A DNA stretch of 42,307 nt from Burkholderiales bacterium (GTDB lineage Bacteria > Pseudomonadota > Gammaproteobacteria > Burkholderiales > Ga0077523). Both the position numbers and the translations under genes were made by a program. The notes beneath the pieces are model-generated. The model saw only the letters and a list, made by a program, of their open reading frames with translations, was not told the DNA's origin and made no database searches. The stretch spans positions 1 to 42,307 of the forward strand of contig JALHMS010000036.1 of the NCBI GenBank assembly GCA_022843925.1. The letters are read 5' to 3'. This document shows, in pieces, positions 24,703 through 33,495 of the stretch. How positions within the stretch are numbered: position 1 is the stretch's first letter; each line of letters starts with the position of its first letter.

Positions 24703-24728
24703 GGCACCGACTCGATCGAGCCGGTGCC
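24703..24728. terminator. Possible bidirectional hairpin terminator
   Basis: Arms GGCACCG (24703-24709) and CGGTGCC (24722-24728) enclose a loop containing the palindrome CTCGATCGAG. It sits in the 73-base gap between the convergent lactonase and PEP-CTERM genes. There is no strong U-tract on either strand. Confidence 0.5.
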
Positions 24729-24745
24729 TTGCCCACCGGCCTGGA

Positions 24746-25540
24746 TCAGCCGCGCTTGGAACGCTGCCGCGCGATCGAGAGCAGCGCCAGCCCTGCGAAC
24801 ATCATCGCGTAGGTCGACGGTTCCGGGATCGGCACGATCTCCAGCTGGAGCGTCGGCCGCAGGGACGCGACGGAGATCTCGCTCGCGCCGAACCGCTTGG
24901 CGCTGCGCGAGACCGCCTCGTTGCCGACGAGGATCCAGCCGAAGTTCGTCTCCGGGGCATCCAGCCATCCCTGCACGTCGTTCACGAGGGAGGGACCAGC
25001 GGACCCCGCGACACTGCTCCAGGTGTAGCTGGCGGGATCGCCGACGGTGGTCGTGGCGCTCGGCGTCGCGGCGAACCATCCGCCGGGCGCCAGCACACCA
25101 TCTCCGTCGCGCCACTGACGCGTGTCGTCACCGAAGAAGCGATGCGACCACGTCGCATCGCCCGGAAGGGCCGGGACTCCGCCGCCGTTCGTGCTGGCGT
25201 TCGAGCCACCGGTGCCCCAATCGTCCAGCAGGCGGTGGAGCGTCATGGCATGTTCACCACCCGCCGTGCGGTCCACGAAGATCGAAAAACTGGCGGAGAC
25301 GACGCGGGATCCTGCCGGAATGTCGGCGAAATCGAAAACGAAGAGTGCACGCCGCGGCAGACCGCTGGCGGTCGTGCCCGCGAAAGCGGCCTGGCCGGCG
25401 CTGCTGGCGGTATCGTCGCTGTCCGCGAAGATCGTGGTGTCGCGAAGCGGTGTGAGAGAAACGACCTCGGCGCCGGCGGCACCGACCTGGAGGGCGACCA
25501 CGGCAGCGATCGCTGCGAATCGATGGCAGAAGTTCTTCAT
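24746..25540 (-). CDS. DNRLRE-domain PEP-CTERM surface protein
   Basis: 264 residues: signal peptide (RFAAIAAVVALQVGAAGA), a DNRLRE-type domain (RDTTIFADSDD, RRALFVFDFADIPAGSRVVSA, VQGWLDAPETNFGWILVGNE) and a PEP-CTERM tag (PIPEPSTYAMMFAGLALLS, then ARQRSKRG). It is a paralogue of the protein at 15334-16176. Its tag is almost identical to that of the next gene upstream, suggesting recent duplication or conversion of the sorting signal. I prefer the ATG at 25540 because it directly starts the signal peptide; ATGs at 25546 and 25567 are possible. An intrinsic terminator lies only about 30 bases upstream. Confidence 0.85.
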   Translation of the reverse strand: MKNFCHRFAAIAAVVALQVGAAGAEVVSLTPLRDTTIFADSDDTASSAGQAAFAGTTASGLPRRALFVFDFADIPAGSRVVSASFSIFVDRTAGGEHAMTLHRLLDDWGTGGSNASTNGGGVPALPGDATWSHRFFGDDTRQWRDGDGVLAPGGWFAATPSATTTVGDPASYTWSSVAGSAGPSLVNDVQGWLDAPETNFGWILVGNEAVSRSAKRFGASEISVASLRPTLQLEIVPIPEPSTYAMMFAGLALLSIARQRSKRG

Positions 25541-25570
25541 GGGCATCGCTCGGTGGAGTTCATTCAACGG

Positions 25571-25597
25571 AAAAAGGCGCAGACCGGGGTCCGCGCC
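25571..25597 (-). terminator. Intrinsic (Rho-independent) terminator
   Basis: On the minus strand, GGCGCGGACC and GGTCTGCGCC pair around two C residues, with one G-U pair, and TTTTT follows directly. This is a textbook terminator placed 26 bases after the stop of the 215-residue PEP-CTERM gene and about 30 bases before the next PEP-CTERM start codon. Confidence 0.82.
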
Positions 25598-25622
25598 TCG
25601 ATCACTTCAAGTGCCGCGAAAC

Positions 25623-26270
25623 TCAGCCGCGCTTGGAACGCTGTCGCGCCAGCGTCAGCAGCGCGAGACCGGCGAAGACCATCGCGTAGGTCGTCGGCTC
25701 GGGCACCGGCGCCGTGTAGGCAAGATCATCCATGACCGCGTAGGGCGCGGTGACCATCAGCCAGCCGATGTCGGCCTGCGCCCGGCGGATGCCGTAGAAG
25801 GCGCCTTCGTTGAATCCGTCGGCCGCCGTCATGATCGTCACGCTGTGACCCTCGAGCGGATTGCCGTCCACGTCGAGCGCCAGCAGCTGCATCGGGTTGC
25901 CGTCCGGCGTGCGGAGGTAGTTGAAGAAGCCACCGACGGCATCCACGGTCTTGCCGTTGAACGAGATCAGCAGCCCGCCGATGGGCGCGTTGTTGGCGGC
26001 GAACGTCTTGCCGAGGCTCCACGCGCCGTTCTCGCCCAGCGCCCAGAAACCGTTGTCGCCGATCGTGAGGCTGGCGGGAGGAAAACCGATGCCACGGATG
26101 GTCACATCGGCGTTCACGGCGACCGCTTCCGGGCCGCCGAACACGGTCTCGAAGTCTTCCGCGATGAGGCTGGCACCGAGGTCCATCGGGTCCATGACGA
26201 GTGCGGCGTTGGCGGCCGGGATGGCGAGCGCCAGGACGGCGGCCGCGAGGAGGTTGCTATGGGTCTTCAT
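25623..26270 (-). CDS. PEP-CTERM surface protein
   Basis: 215 residues: signal peptide (LLAAAVLALAIPAANA), a compact beta-rich domain rich in Gly and Asn (DFETVFGGPEAVAV, ISFNGKTVDAVGGFFNYLRT, ADIGWLMVTAPYAVMDDLAY), and a PEP-CTERM tag (PVPEPTTYAMVFAGLALLT, then ARQRSKRG). The domain resembles short choice-of-anchor/PEP-CTERM proteins with a concanavalin-like sandwich, but I cannot name it. AGGAG precedes the ATG by eight bases. It starts 40 bases after PhoX and is probably co-transcribed with it, ending at the intrinsic terminator. Confidence 0.87.
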   Translation of the reverse strand: MKTHSNLLAAAVLALAIPAANAALVMDPMDLGASLIAEDFETVFGGPEAVAVNADVTIRGIGFPPASLTIGDNGFWALGENGAWSLGKTFAANNAPIGGLLISFNGKTVDAVGGFFNYLRTPDGNPMQLLALDVDGNPLEGHSVTIMTAADGFNEGAFYGIRRAQADIGWLMVTAPYAVMDDLAYTAPVPEPTTYAMVFAGLALLTLARQRSKRG

Positions 26271-26310
26271 TGGAAAGGTCTCCTGAATGGTATGGAATCG
26301 GGGACGGGGC

Positions 26311-28587
26311 TCAGCTACCGATGATGCCGCCGTCTTCCTTCGTGATCACGATCACGGAGGAACGGGGGCGACCGGCGGCACCGTTCGGCACCGGCTCACC
26401 GGCGCTGTTGGTGGGGAACTGGTTGCCGGGCCAGGAGCTGAACTGCTTCGGGTTGGTCGCGAGCGCGTCGTCGCCGGGGTGCTGGATGCCACAGAACATC
26501 GTGCGGCCATCGGGCGAGGTGATCACGCCGGTCACTTCGCAGTTGGGCGGGCTGGTGAGGAAGCGACGAACTTCCTTCGTGTTCGGGTCTGCGCACAGCA
26601 TCGTGTTGGAGCCGATGTTCCGCCAGTCGCCGAGGGCATCACCCGCCTGGTCGGTCTGGATCCAGAGGCGGCCGAAGTTGTCGAACCACAGACCGTCCGG
26701 CGCGCCGAAGTCGGCACCGTTGATGTCGCCCTTGTAACCGTCCGCACCGGCCGGGTTGTACGAAGCCCCCAGCGTCTTCGTCGTGAGCTTGTCGCCGCAC
26801 TGCACGAACAGGTCCCATTCGAAGCCCATCGCCTTGACCGTGTTGCCGTCCTCGCGCCAGCGGATGATGTGGCCGTAGTCGTTGTCGGGGCGCGGGTTGG
26901 CTGCGTCCACCGGCGGGTTCGCGCCGCCGGCATTGGTGGTGCCGTTGGGGTTGTTCGACGACGCCGGGTTGTTGCCGCGGCGGGAGTTGTTCGTCAGCGC
27001 GCAGTACACCTCCAGCGGACGGCCGGGGCCGTAGCTGTAGCCGTCGGCGGGGCGACCACCGAACGAGTAGGTGCGCAGCGCGGTCCACTCGGGTCTGTCC
27101 ATCATCGTCGCACCGACGGCGTCGGCGGCCTCGCGGGTCTTGATGAGGATGATCGCCTGCACTTCGGCATCGGTGGGAGCCGCGAACTGCGGGTGGTCGC
27201 GCAGGGCCATGCCGTTGACGCCGATCGTTCCCGGCTTGAGGGCGATCCACTCACCCCGGAACGTCCCCGCCTTGCTGCCGACCGTGCTGGTGAACTTGGC
27301 GACGTACAGCGTGCCCTCGTCCAGCAGGTTCATGTTGGCGGCACGGTTGCGCGGATTGAAGGGCTTCGCGCACACGAACTTGTAGATGTACTCGTTCCGC
27401 TCGTCGTCGCCCTGGTAGAAGCCGACGCTGTTGTCCGGGCCCACGGCAACCTGCGCGCTCTCGTGCTTGAAGCGGCCCATGGCCGTGCGCTTGACCGGCA
27501 CGCTCCTCGGGTTGAAGGGATCGATCTCCACCACCCAGCCCTGCGTGTTGGGCTCGAGCGGGTTGGTATCGGCGTTGAAGCGCGGATCCACCGTGTGCCA
27601 CGCATAGCCGAAGCCGGTGCGGCTGATGCCGTAGCGCGTCTGGCCGGCCAGGATCTCGGCCTTCTGGTCCGCAAATTCGGGTGCGATCGCGGCACCGCTG
27701 GTGGGTGCGGCGAAGTAGCCGTTCCAGTTCTCCTCGCAGGTGAGGTAGGTGCCCCAGGGCGTGAAGCCGTGGGCGCAGTTGTTCATCGTGCCGAAGGCCT
27801 CGAAGCCGTTGTTCACACCGTCTTCCACGGAACCCGTGGGCAGGATGCGGAACTTCTTGGACTTCAGAAGCGCGTGGCCGGCGGCCGGGCCGGAGATGCG
27901 CATCGGCGTGTTGGCAGTGATACGACGGCCGAAGGGCGTCATCCGGTGCACGCCCCACTTGCCACCCGTCTTGCGGACCTCGGCGATCGTCACGCCGTGC
28001 GCGGCCTGCGACTTCCGGACCTTCTGGATCGTGACGACGGCGCTCGCGACACCGGTGGCCGCATTCAGCCCGTCGGTGTGGAGGAGTGCTTCGTGCGTGT
28101 ACTCGTTGTTCACGCAGAGCAGGCCACGCTCGTTCGAGGGCCGCCCAGCGCCCGCCGTCGGGAACGGGAAGAAATGCATACCGTCGGTGTGCATGCCGAA
28201 CTGGTTTTCCTGGGCAGCGGCATCCTGCGATGCATCCTCGGCCCACGCGGGACCGGCCGGCGTGACCGGGTCACCCCAGGCCATCAGCAACTCGACCTTG
28301 TACCCGGCCGGCACCTTCACCATGTCCGCCACCGGGGCGAGGCTGGGGGGGATGCTTTCGAAACCGATGCCGCCAAAACCAGCGGCGGGCGGCAGGGGCG
28401 CCGCCTCGACGGTGTCGACGAGGCCGGCGATGGACACGCCACCGAGCGCCGCGAGGGCTGTGCCGCCCACGCCGGACTTGATGAAGGTGCGGCGCGACTC
28501 GTCCACGCGATCGATCACGTCGCGGATGGATTCGTTGGCGGAGGGGTTGAGCGTCACGTCGTTACTGGGATGCGTCTTGCCTTTCAT
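26311..28587 (-). CDS. phoX: PhoX-family alkaline phosphatase, Tat-exported
   Basis: 758 residues of the PhoX (DUF839) family, calcium- and iron-dependent phosphatases that release phosphate from organic esters in the periplasm or outside. A twin-arginine signal (SRRTFIKSG, 31-39) lies about 30 residues in, as usual for PhoX. Family segments include GLLCVNNEYTHEALL, GTYLTCEENWNGYF, GRFKHESAQVAVGPDN, YQGDDERNEYIYKFV and APDGLWFDNFGRLWIQTD. The ATG at 28587 follows AGGAG with a nine-base spacer. It heads an operon with a PEP-CTERM protein. Pho regulation is likely from family knowledge; only a weak Pho-box-like site is visible upstream. Confidence 0.92.
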   Translation of the reverse strand: MKGKTHPSNDVTLNPSANESIRDVIDRVDESRRTFIKSGVGGTALAALGGVSIAGLVDTVEAAPLPPAAGFGGIGFESIPPSLAPVADMVKVPAGYKVELLMAWGDPVTPAGPAWAEDASQDAAAQENQFGMHTDGMHFFPFPTAGAGRPSNERGLLCVNNEYTHEALLHTDGLNAATGVASAVVTIQKVRKSQAAHGVTIAEVRKTGGKWGVHRMTPFGRRITANTPMRISGPAAGHALLKSKKFRILPTGSVEDGVNNGFEAFGTMNNCAHGFTPWGTYLTCEENWNGYFAAPTSGAAIAPEFADQKAEILAGQTRYGISRTGFGYAWHTVDPRFNADTNPLEPNTQGWVVEIDPFNPRSVPVKRTAMGRFKHESAQVAVGPDNSVGFYQGDDERNEYIYKFVCAKPFNPRNRAANMNLLDEGTLYVAKFTSTVGSKAGTFRGEWIALKPGTIGVNGMALRDHPQFAAPTDAEVQAIILIKTREAADAVGATMMDRPEWTALRTYSFGGRPADGYSYGPGRPLEVYCALTNNSRRGNNPASSNNPNGTTNAGGANPPVDAANPRPDNDYGHIIRWREDGNTVKAMGFEWDLFVQCGDKLTTKTLGASYNPAGADGYKGDINGADFGAPDGLWFDNFGRLWIQTDQAGDALGDWRNIGSNTMLCADPNTKEVRRFLTSPPNCEVTGVITSPDGRTMFCGIQHPGDDALATNPKQFSSWPGNQFPTNSAGEPVPNGAAGRPRSSVIVITKEDGGIIGS

Positions 28588-28902
28588 GTGTGCTGTCTCC
28601 TGTGGGTCGTTGGGCCTCGGAGCACTCGGCACTGCTACCGATCTCCTTTGCCACGGAGTGTCATTTCGCCGTGTTGCATGGCAGATCCCGCCGGCATCGG
28701 GGGTACCGGGCAGAACGGACCATGACATGTCATGAAACAGTCGCCTCTCCCCCCGCTCGAAACCAGACCGTGACCTCTGCCACGGCCGGTTCCCAGCAAT
28801 CCGCACCTTCAGTTCCCGCGCCGCGAGCCGTTCCAGTGCCGGCGCCCTCCATCCCCGGGCGCGGAATTCGGGCATCTCCGCCCCTGGCAGCCGGAGGCAC
28901 GC
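28588..28902. other. Divergent promoter region between phoX and the H-NOX gene
   Basis: This 315-base gap holds both promoters. No clear -10/-35 pair stands out. The one notable element is a perfect 14-bp palindrome at 28731-28744. The rest shows nothing recognisable. Confidence 0.55.
28731..28744. promoter_or_regulatory. Perfect 14-bp palindrome, candidate operator
   Basis: CATGACATGTCATG is identical on both strands and lies 144 bases from phoX and 159 bases from the H-NOX start. Reading on, TGTCATGAAACAGTC partly resembles a Pho box (TGTCAT-N4-TGTCA), with several mismatches. A dimeric regulator or PhoB could bind; unproven. Confidence 0.4.
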
Positions 28903-29436
28903 ATGAAGGGCATCGTATTCACGGAGTTTCTCGACATGGTCGAGACCACGATCTCGGCCGACGCGGTCGACGACGTCATCGAGGCGGCCCGCATCCCCTC
29001 GGGCGGCGCCTACACGGCCGTCGGCACGTACGACCACAAGGAGATGGTGTCGCTGGTGGGCGCGCTGTCGGAGTACTCCGGCCAACCCATGCCGGATCTC
29101 CTGCACCAGTTCGGGCGGCACCTCTTCGGTCGCTTCGTTGCGCTGTATCCCGTCTTCTTCGAAGGCGTGGAAGATGCGCTCGAGTTCCTCGCGCGGGTCG
29201 AAGGCGTGATCCACGAGGAAGTGCTGAAGCTCTACCCCGATGCAGAGCTACCGCGGTTCGAGGCGCGGTGGACGGGTCCCGGCGCCCTGACCCTGGTCTA
29301 CCGCTCTCCGCGCCACATGGGTGATTTGGCCCATGGGCTGATCGAGGGGTGTGTGGCCCACTTCGGTGATCCCGTGAGCATCCGCAGGCAGCGCCTCCCG
29401 GACGGCGCCGAGGAATTCCTGCTGGCGAGGCGATGA
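28903..29436 (+). CDS. H-NOX (heme NO-binding) sensor protein
   Basis: 177 residues, the typical stand-alone H-NOX size. It opens MKGIVFTEFLDMVE and has the proximal heme ligand His104 (EGVIHEEVLKLYPD) and the heme-propionate motif YRSPR (Tyr133, Ser135, Arg137). Such proteins bind NO at a protoheme in the cytoplasm and inhibit a partner kinase or cyclase. No distal-pocket tyrosine is obvious, so NO rather than O2 is the likely ligand. Its stop overlaps the kinase start (ATGA, 29433-29436), identifying that kinase as the partner. Confidence 0.93.
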   Translation: MKGIVFTEFLDMVETTISADAVDDVIEAARIPSGGAYTAVGTYDHKEMVSLVGALSEYSGQPMPDLLHQFGRHLFGRFVALYPVFFEGVEDALEFLARVEGVIHEEVLKLYPDAELPRFEARWTGPGALTLVYRSPRHMGDLAHGLIEGCVAHFGDPVSIRRQRLPDGAEEFLLARR

Positions 29437-30815
29437 CCGACCAGACCATCGACGACCGGCTCGAACGGCTGCAGCGTCGCGTCGAGCGGGAGCGCACGGC
29501 CCGGAAGCAGGCCGAACAGATGCTCGAGGCCATCAGCCTCGAGCTTCTGTACGCCAACGAATCGCTCCAGAGCACGGCCTCCGACCTCGAAGCCCAGGTG
29601 GCGGCCCGCACGCGGGATCTCCACGACGCGCTGGCGCGCGCGGAAGGCGCGACGAAGGCCAAGAGCGAGTTCCTGGCCGTCATGAGCCACGAGATCCGCA
29701 CGCCCCTGAACGGCGTCCTCGGCATGGCCGAACTGCTCGCCGGCAGCGGGCTCGACGACGCCCAGCGCCATTGGGTGGACACCATCCGGGACAGTGGTCG
29801 CAGCCTCCTCGCGATCATCAACGACATCCTCGACTTCTCGAAGATCGAGGCCGGGCGGATGGAGCTGGAGACCCACGATTTCGACGTGCGCGCCGAGCTC
29901 GTGCAGATCGAGAGCCTCTTCCGCCCCCTCGCCGTGGCCAAGTCGCTGGCGCTCGCCGTCGAGGGCAGCGTCTCGGTGCGACCCTGGGTGCGCGGCGACA
30001 GCGTCCGCCTGCGGCAGATCGTGTCGAACCTCCTCTCCAACGCGATCAAGTTCACCGAGGAAGGCGAGGTCACGCTGCGGTGGGACTGTCATCAGGACGG
30101 CGACGCCCTGGCGCTCCAGGTGCGGATCACGGACACGGGGATGGGCATCCCCGCGGACCGCATGCAGCACCTCTTCCAGCCCTTCTCGCAGGCCGAGAGT
30201 TCGACGACCCGTCGGTTCGGCGGGACCGGACTGGGCCTCGCGATCTGCGCCCGGCTGGCCGAGGCGATGGGGGGCGTGATCGAGGCCACGTCGAGCCCGG
30301 GGACCGGGACCTCGATGAGTCTGATGCTGCGCCTGCCGGCAGGCGAACCGCCGCAGGCGGCCACGATCCCCGAGGTGCCGGCACCGCCGGCGATGGTGGT
30401 GGGCAATCTCCGGATCCTGCTCGTGGAAGACAATCGCGTGAACCAGACGCTCGCGCTTGCGATGCTGCGGCGCCTCGGCGTCGCGGCGGACCTCGTCGAG
30501 ACCGGACGCGAAGCCGTGGCGGCCGTGACGGGAGGCCGCTACGACCTCGTGTTCATGGACATGCAGATGCCCGAGATGGACGGTATCGAGGCCACCCGGG
30601 TGATCCGGGATCACCCCGAGGCCCATCAACCGGTGATCGTCGCCCTGACCGCCAATGCGTTTGCGAGCGACCGCGCCCGCTGCATCGAGGCGGGCATGGA
30701 CGGGTTCGTGAGCAAGCCGTATCGCCTGGAGGATCTTCGGATGGCGCTCGAGCTGGCAGCCGGCGGGGAGCGTCCGGTACTGCCGATGCCGATGCAGCCC
30801 GAGTTCCTGATGTAA
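29433..30815 (+). CDS. Hybrid histidine kinase with receiver domain, H-NOX partner
   Basis: 460 residues and no membrane segment. An N-terminal coiled coil (about 8-75) leads to HisKA with phospho-acceptor His86 (SHEIRTPLNG). The ATPase domain has an N-box near Asn203 and G-boxes DTGMGIP (234-240) and GGTGLGLAI. The receiver domain (about 326-445) has phospho-acceptor Asp376 (VFMDMQMPEMDG) and a conserved lysine in SKPY. It lacks its own sensor domain, as expected of an H-NOX-controlled (HnoK-like) kinase. No histidine phosphotransfer protein or output regulator adjoins, so downstream signalling is not visible here. Confidence 0.93.
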   Translation: MTDQTIDDRLERLQRRVERERTARKQAEQMLEAISLELLYANESLQSTASDLEAQVAARTRDLHDALARAEGATKAKSEFLAVMSHEIRTPLNGVLGMAELLAGSGLDDAQRHWVDTIRDSGRSLLAIINDILDFSKIEAGRMELETHDFDVRAELVQIESLFRPLAVAKSLALAVEGSVSVRPWVRGDSVRLRQIVSNLLSNAIKFTEEGEVTLRWDCHQDGDALALQVRITDTGMGIPADRMQHLFQPFSQAESSTTRRFGGTGLGLAICARLAEAMGGVIEATSSPGTGTSMSLMLRLPAGEPPQAATIPEVPAPPAMVVGNLRILLVEDNRVNQTLALAMLRRLGVAADLVETGREAVAAVTGGRYDLVFMDMQMPEMDGIEATRVIRDHPEAHQPVIVALTANAFASDRARCIEAGMDGFVSKPYRLEDLRMALELAAGGERPVLPMPMQPEFLM

Positions 30816-30915
30816 CGCAGTCGTCCGGGGACAGGCGGTATCCTCGACGCCCGGAACGCCAATTGCTCCGCACGGGGCTTCCCCGCGACCCTTCCACATC
30901 AGGCTCCCTAGATCC

Positions 30916-32337
30916 ATGAGAATCCACCCCGTCGTTCTGTGCGGCGGCTCCGGCACGCGCCTCTGGCCCCTGTCGCGCAGCGCCTACCCCAAGCAGTTCC
31001 TCCGGCTCGCCGGCGAGCACTCGATGCTCCAGGAGACCATCGGCCGGACCAGCGGTCTCGCCGAGATCGCCGCCCCCACGATCATCTGCAACGAGGATCA
31101 CCGGTTCCTGGTGGCGGAGCAGCTGCGCGCCATCGGCGTGAAGCCCCGTGCGCTCCTGCTGGAACCCATGGGCCGCAACACGGCACCCGCCGTCGCCGCC
31201 GCGGCGCTGTCGCTGACCCGCGACGATCCCGACGCCCTGATGCTCGTGCTCGCCTCCGACCACGTCATCCGCGACCGGGCGTCGTTTCATCGCGCGATCC
31301 GGCTGGCCGCCGCGGCCGCGGACACCGGGCTCCTCACCACCTTCGGCATCGTCCCGGACGCCCCCGAGACCGGCTACGGCTACATCCAGCGCGGTGCGAG
31401 CGTGCCGCGGCTCGAGAGCACCTTCGCCATCGGCAAGTTCGTCGAGAAGCCCGACCGCCCCGACGCCGAGCGGATGCTGGCGAGCGGGGACTTCTACTGG
31501 AACAGCGGCATGTTCATGCTGAAGGCGTCAGTGTTCCTGGAGGAACTGCAGGCGCACAAGCCCGAGGTGCTGGCCGCTGTGCGGAAGGCGCTGGAAGCGA
31601 GCCGCGAGGACCTCGACTTCTGCCGCCTCGACAAGGCCGCCTTCGCGGAGTCGCCCTCGATCTCGATCGACTACGCGGTGATGGAGAAGACCACCCGCGG
31701 CGCCGTGATCCCGGCCCAGATGGGCTGGAGCGACGTGGGCTCGTGGGACGCGCTCTGGGAGATCCAGGAGAAGTCGTCCGACGGGAACGTCACGGAAGGC
31801 GACGTGATGACCGAGCGCGTCCGGAACACCTACATCAAGGCCGAGACGCGCATGGTCGCAGCGCTCGGCGTGGAAGACCTCGTGATCGTCGAGACGGCCG
31901 ACGCCGTGCTCGTCGCGCGCCGCGACGCCGCCCAGGACGTGAAGCTGCTGGTGGATCGCCTGAAGGCCGATGGCCGGACGGAGCACATGCTGCATCGCCG
32001 GGTCTACCGGCCGTGGGGCTCGTACGAAGGCATCGACGCGGGCGGGCGCTACCAGGTCAAGCGGCTCACCGTGAACCCCGGGCAGCAGCTCTCGCTCCAG
32101 TTGCATCATCACCGCGCGGAGCACTGGATCGTCGTCAGTGGCACGGCGAAGGTCGTGCGGGGCGAGGAGGAGATCCTGCTGACGGAGAACCAGTCGACGT
32201 ACATCCCGCTGGGCGTGAAACACCGCCTCGAGAACCCCGGGATCGTGCCGCTCCAACTGATCGAAGTGCAGTCGGGAAGCTATCTCGGCGAAGACGACAT
32301 CGTGCGGTTCGCCGACGTGTACAACCGGGTGGGGTAG
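30916..32337 (+). CDS. manC: Mannose-1-phosphate guanylyltransferase / mannose-6-phosphate isomerase
   Basis: 473 residues, the length of bifunctional ManC/AlgA/CpsB enzymes that supply GDP-mannose for polysaccharides. The guanylyltransferase domain (1-340) shows LCGGSGTRLWPLSRSAYPKQ, EPMGRNTAPAVAAAAL and GKFVEKPD. The C-terminal type II isomerase cupin (from about 365) shows RPWGSYEGIDAG, LSLQLHHHRAEHWIVVSGTA and IPLGVKHRLENPG. It follows the kinase by 100 bases on the same strand and could share its transcript, but a separate promoter is equally possible. The gene ends just before the 131-bp repeat array. Confidence 0.95.
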   Translation: MRIHPVVLCGGSGTRLWPLSRSAYPKQFLRLAGEHSMLQETIGRTSGLAEIAAPTIICNEDHRFLVAEQLRAIGVKPRALLLEPMGRNTAPAVAAAALSLTRDDPDALMLVLASDHVIRDRASFHRAIRLAAAAADTGLLTTFGIVPDAPETGYGYIQRGASVPRLESTFAIGKFVEKPDRPDAERMLASGDFYWNSGMFMLKASVFLEELQAHKPEVLAAVRKALEASREDLDFCRLDKAAFAESPSISIDYAVMEKTTRGAVIPAQMGWSDVGSWDALWEIQEKSSDGNVTEGDVMTERVRNTYIKAETRMVAALGVEDLVIVETADAVLVARRDAAQDVKLLVDRLKADGRTEHMLHRRVYRPWGSYEGIDAGGRYQVKRLTVNPGQQLSLQLHHHRAEHWIVVSGTAKVVRGEEEILLTENQSTYIPLGVKHRLENPGIVPLQLIEVQSGSYLGEDDIVRFADVYNRVG

Positions 32338-32400
32338 GAAGGCGAAAGTCGCGTCGCTGTTCGAGGCGGCGCGGGGTTGCGCCTGGTGAATCGGGCCGCA

Positions 32401-33495
32401 GCTCGACGCTGCGTTGGCTTGGGCACCTCTGCGAATCCAGGAACAGAGGCGTCGAGCGGAGCTCGACCCACGGGCGATGTGCACAGCGTCGAGGCGTCCG
32501 GTTGAGAGGGCCCTTCGTGGGTCGAGCGACGGCTCGACGCTGCGCCGGCTTGGGCTCCTCGGCGAATCCAGGAACAGAGGCGTCGAGCGGAGCTCGACCC
32601 ACGGGCGATGTGCCCAGCGTCGAGGCGTCCGGTTGAGAGGGTCCTTCGTGGGTCGAGCGACAGCGCGACGCTGCGTTGGCTTGGGCACCTCGGCGAATCC
32701 AGGAATGCGGGCGTCGAGCGGAGCTCCACCCACGGGGGATGTGCCCACCGTCGAGGCGTCCGGTTGAGAGGGTCCTTCGTGGGTCGAGCGACAGCGCGAC
32801 GCTGCGTTGGCTTGGGCACCTCGGCGAATCCAGGAACAGAGGCGTCGAGCGGAGCTCGACCCACGGGCGATGTGCCCAGCGTCGAGGCGTCCGGTTGAGA
32901 GGGTCCTTCGTGGGTCGAGCGACAGAGCGACGCTGCGTTGGCTTGGGCACCTCTGCGAATCCAGGAACAGAGGCGTCGAGCGGAGCTCGACCCACGGGCG
33001 ATGTGCCCAGCGTCGAGGCGTCCGGTTGAGAGGGTCCTTCGTGGGTCGAGCGACAGAGCGACGCACCGTTGGCTTGGGCTCCTCGGCGAATCCAGGAACG
33101 CGGGCGTCGAGCGGAGCTCGACCCACGGGGATGTGCACAGCGTCGAGGCGTCCGGTTGAGAGGGCCCTTCGTGCGTCGAGCGACGGCTCGACGCAGCGCC
33201 GGCTTGGGCTCCTCGGCGAATCCAGGAATGCGGGCGTCGAGCGGAGCTCGACCCACGGGGGATGTGCCCAACGTCGAGGCGTCCGGTTGAGAGGGCCCGT
33301 CGTGGGTCGAGCGACGGCTCGACGCTGCGCCGGCTTGGGCTCCTCGGCGAATCCAGGAACAGAGGCGTCGAGCGGAGCTCGACCCACGGGCGATGTGCAC
33401 AGCGTCGAGGCGTCCGGTTGAGAGGGCCCTTCGTGGGTCGAGCGACGGCTCGACGCTGCGCCGGCTTGGGCTCCCCGGCGAATCCTGGAGACGCG
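32401..33495. repeat. Tandem array of a 131-bp palindromic repeat, eight units plus a partial
   Basis: Units begin at 32401, 32532, 32663, 32794, 32925, 33056, 33186, 33317 and 33448 (partial). All are 131 bp except the sixth, 130 bp, which lost one base before ATGTGC. Each unit carries GTCGAGCGGAGCTCGAC (7-bp arms) and, in inverted sense, GTCGAGCGACGGCTCGAC. In units 3-6 the second stem is weakened (GCGCGAC or GAGCGAC). Constant spacers include GGCGAATCCAGGAA and GGCGTCCGGTTGAGAGGG. The array fills the space between convergent manC and the parvulin gene. It has no ribosome sites or coding bias; long frames through it are artefacts. Confidence 0.95.

Noticed and set aside
24671-24745. Attachment site or mobile-element end
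   Set aside because: The palindrome is better explained as a terminator-like hairpin; no integrase or direct repeat is nearby.
26287-28725. 812-codon plus-strand frame opposite phoX
   Set aside because: It is antisense to an unmistakable Tat-exported PhoX and shows no domain or start signal.
32401-33495. CRISPR array
   Set aside because: Unit length is 131 bp with conserved, not variable, spacers; no cas genes are present.
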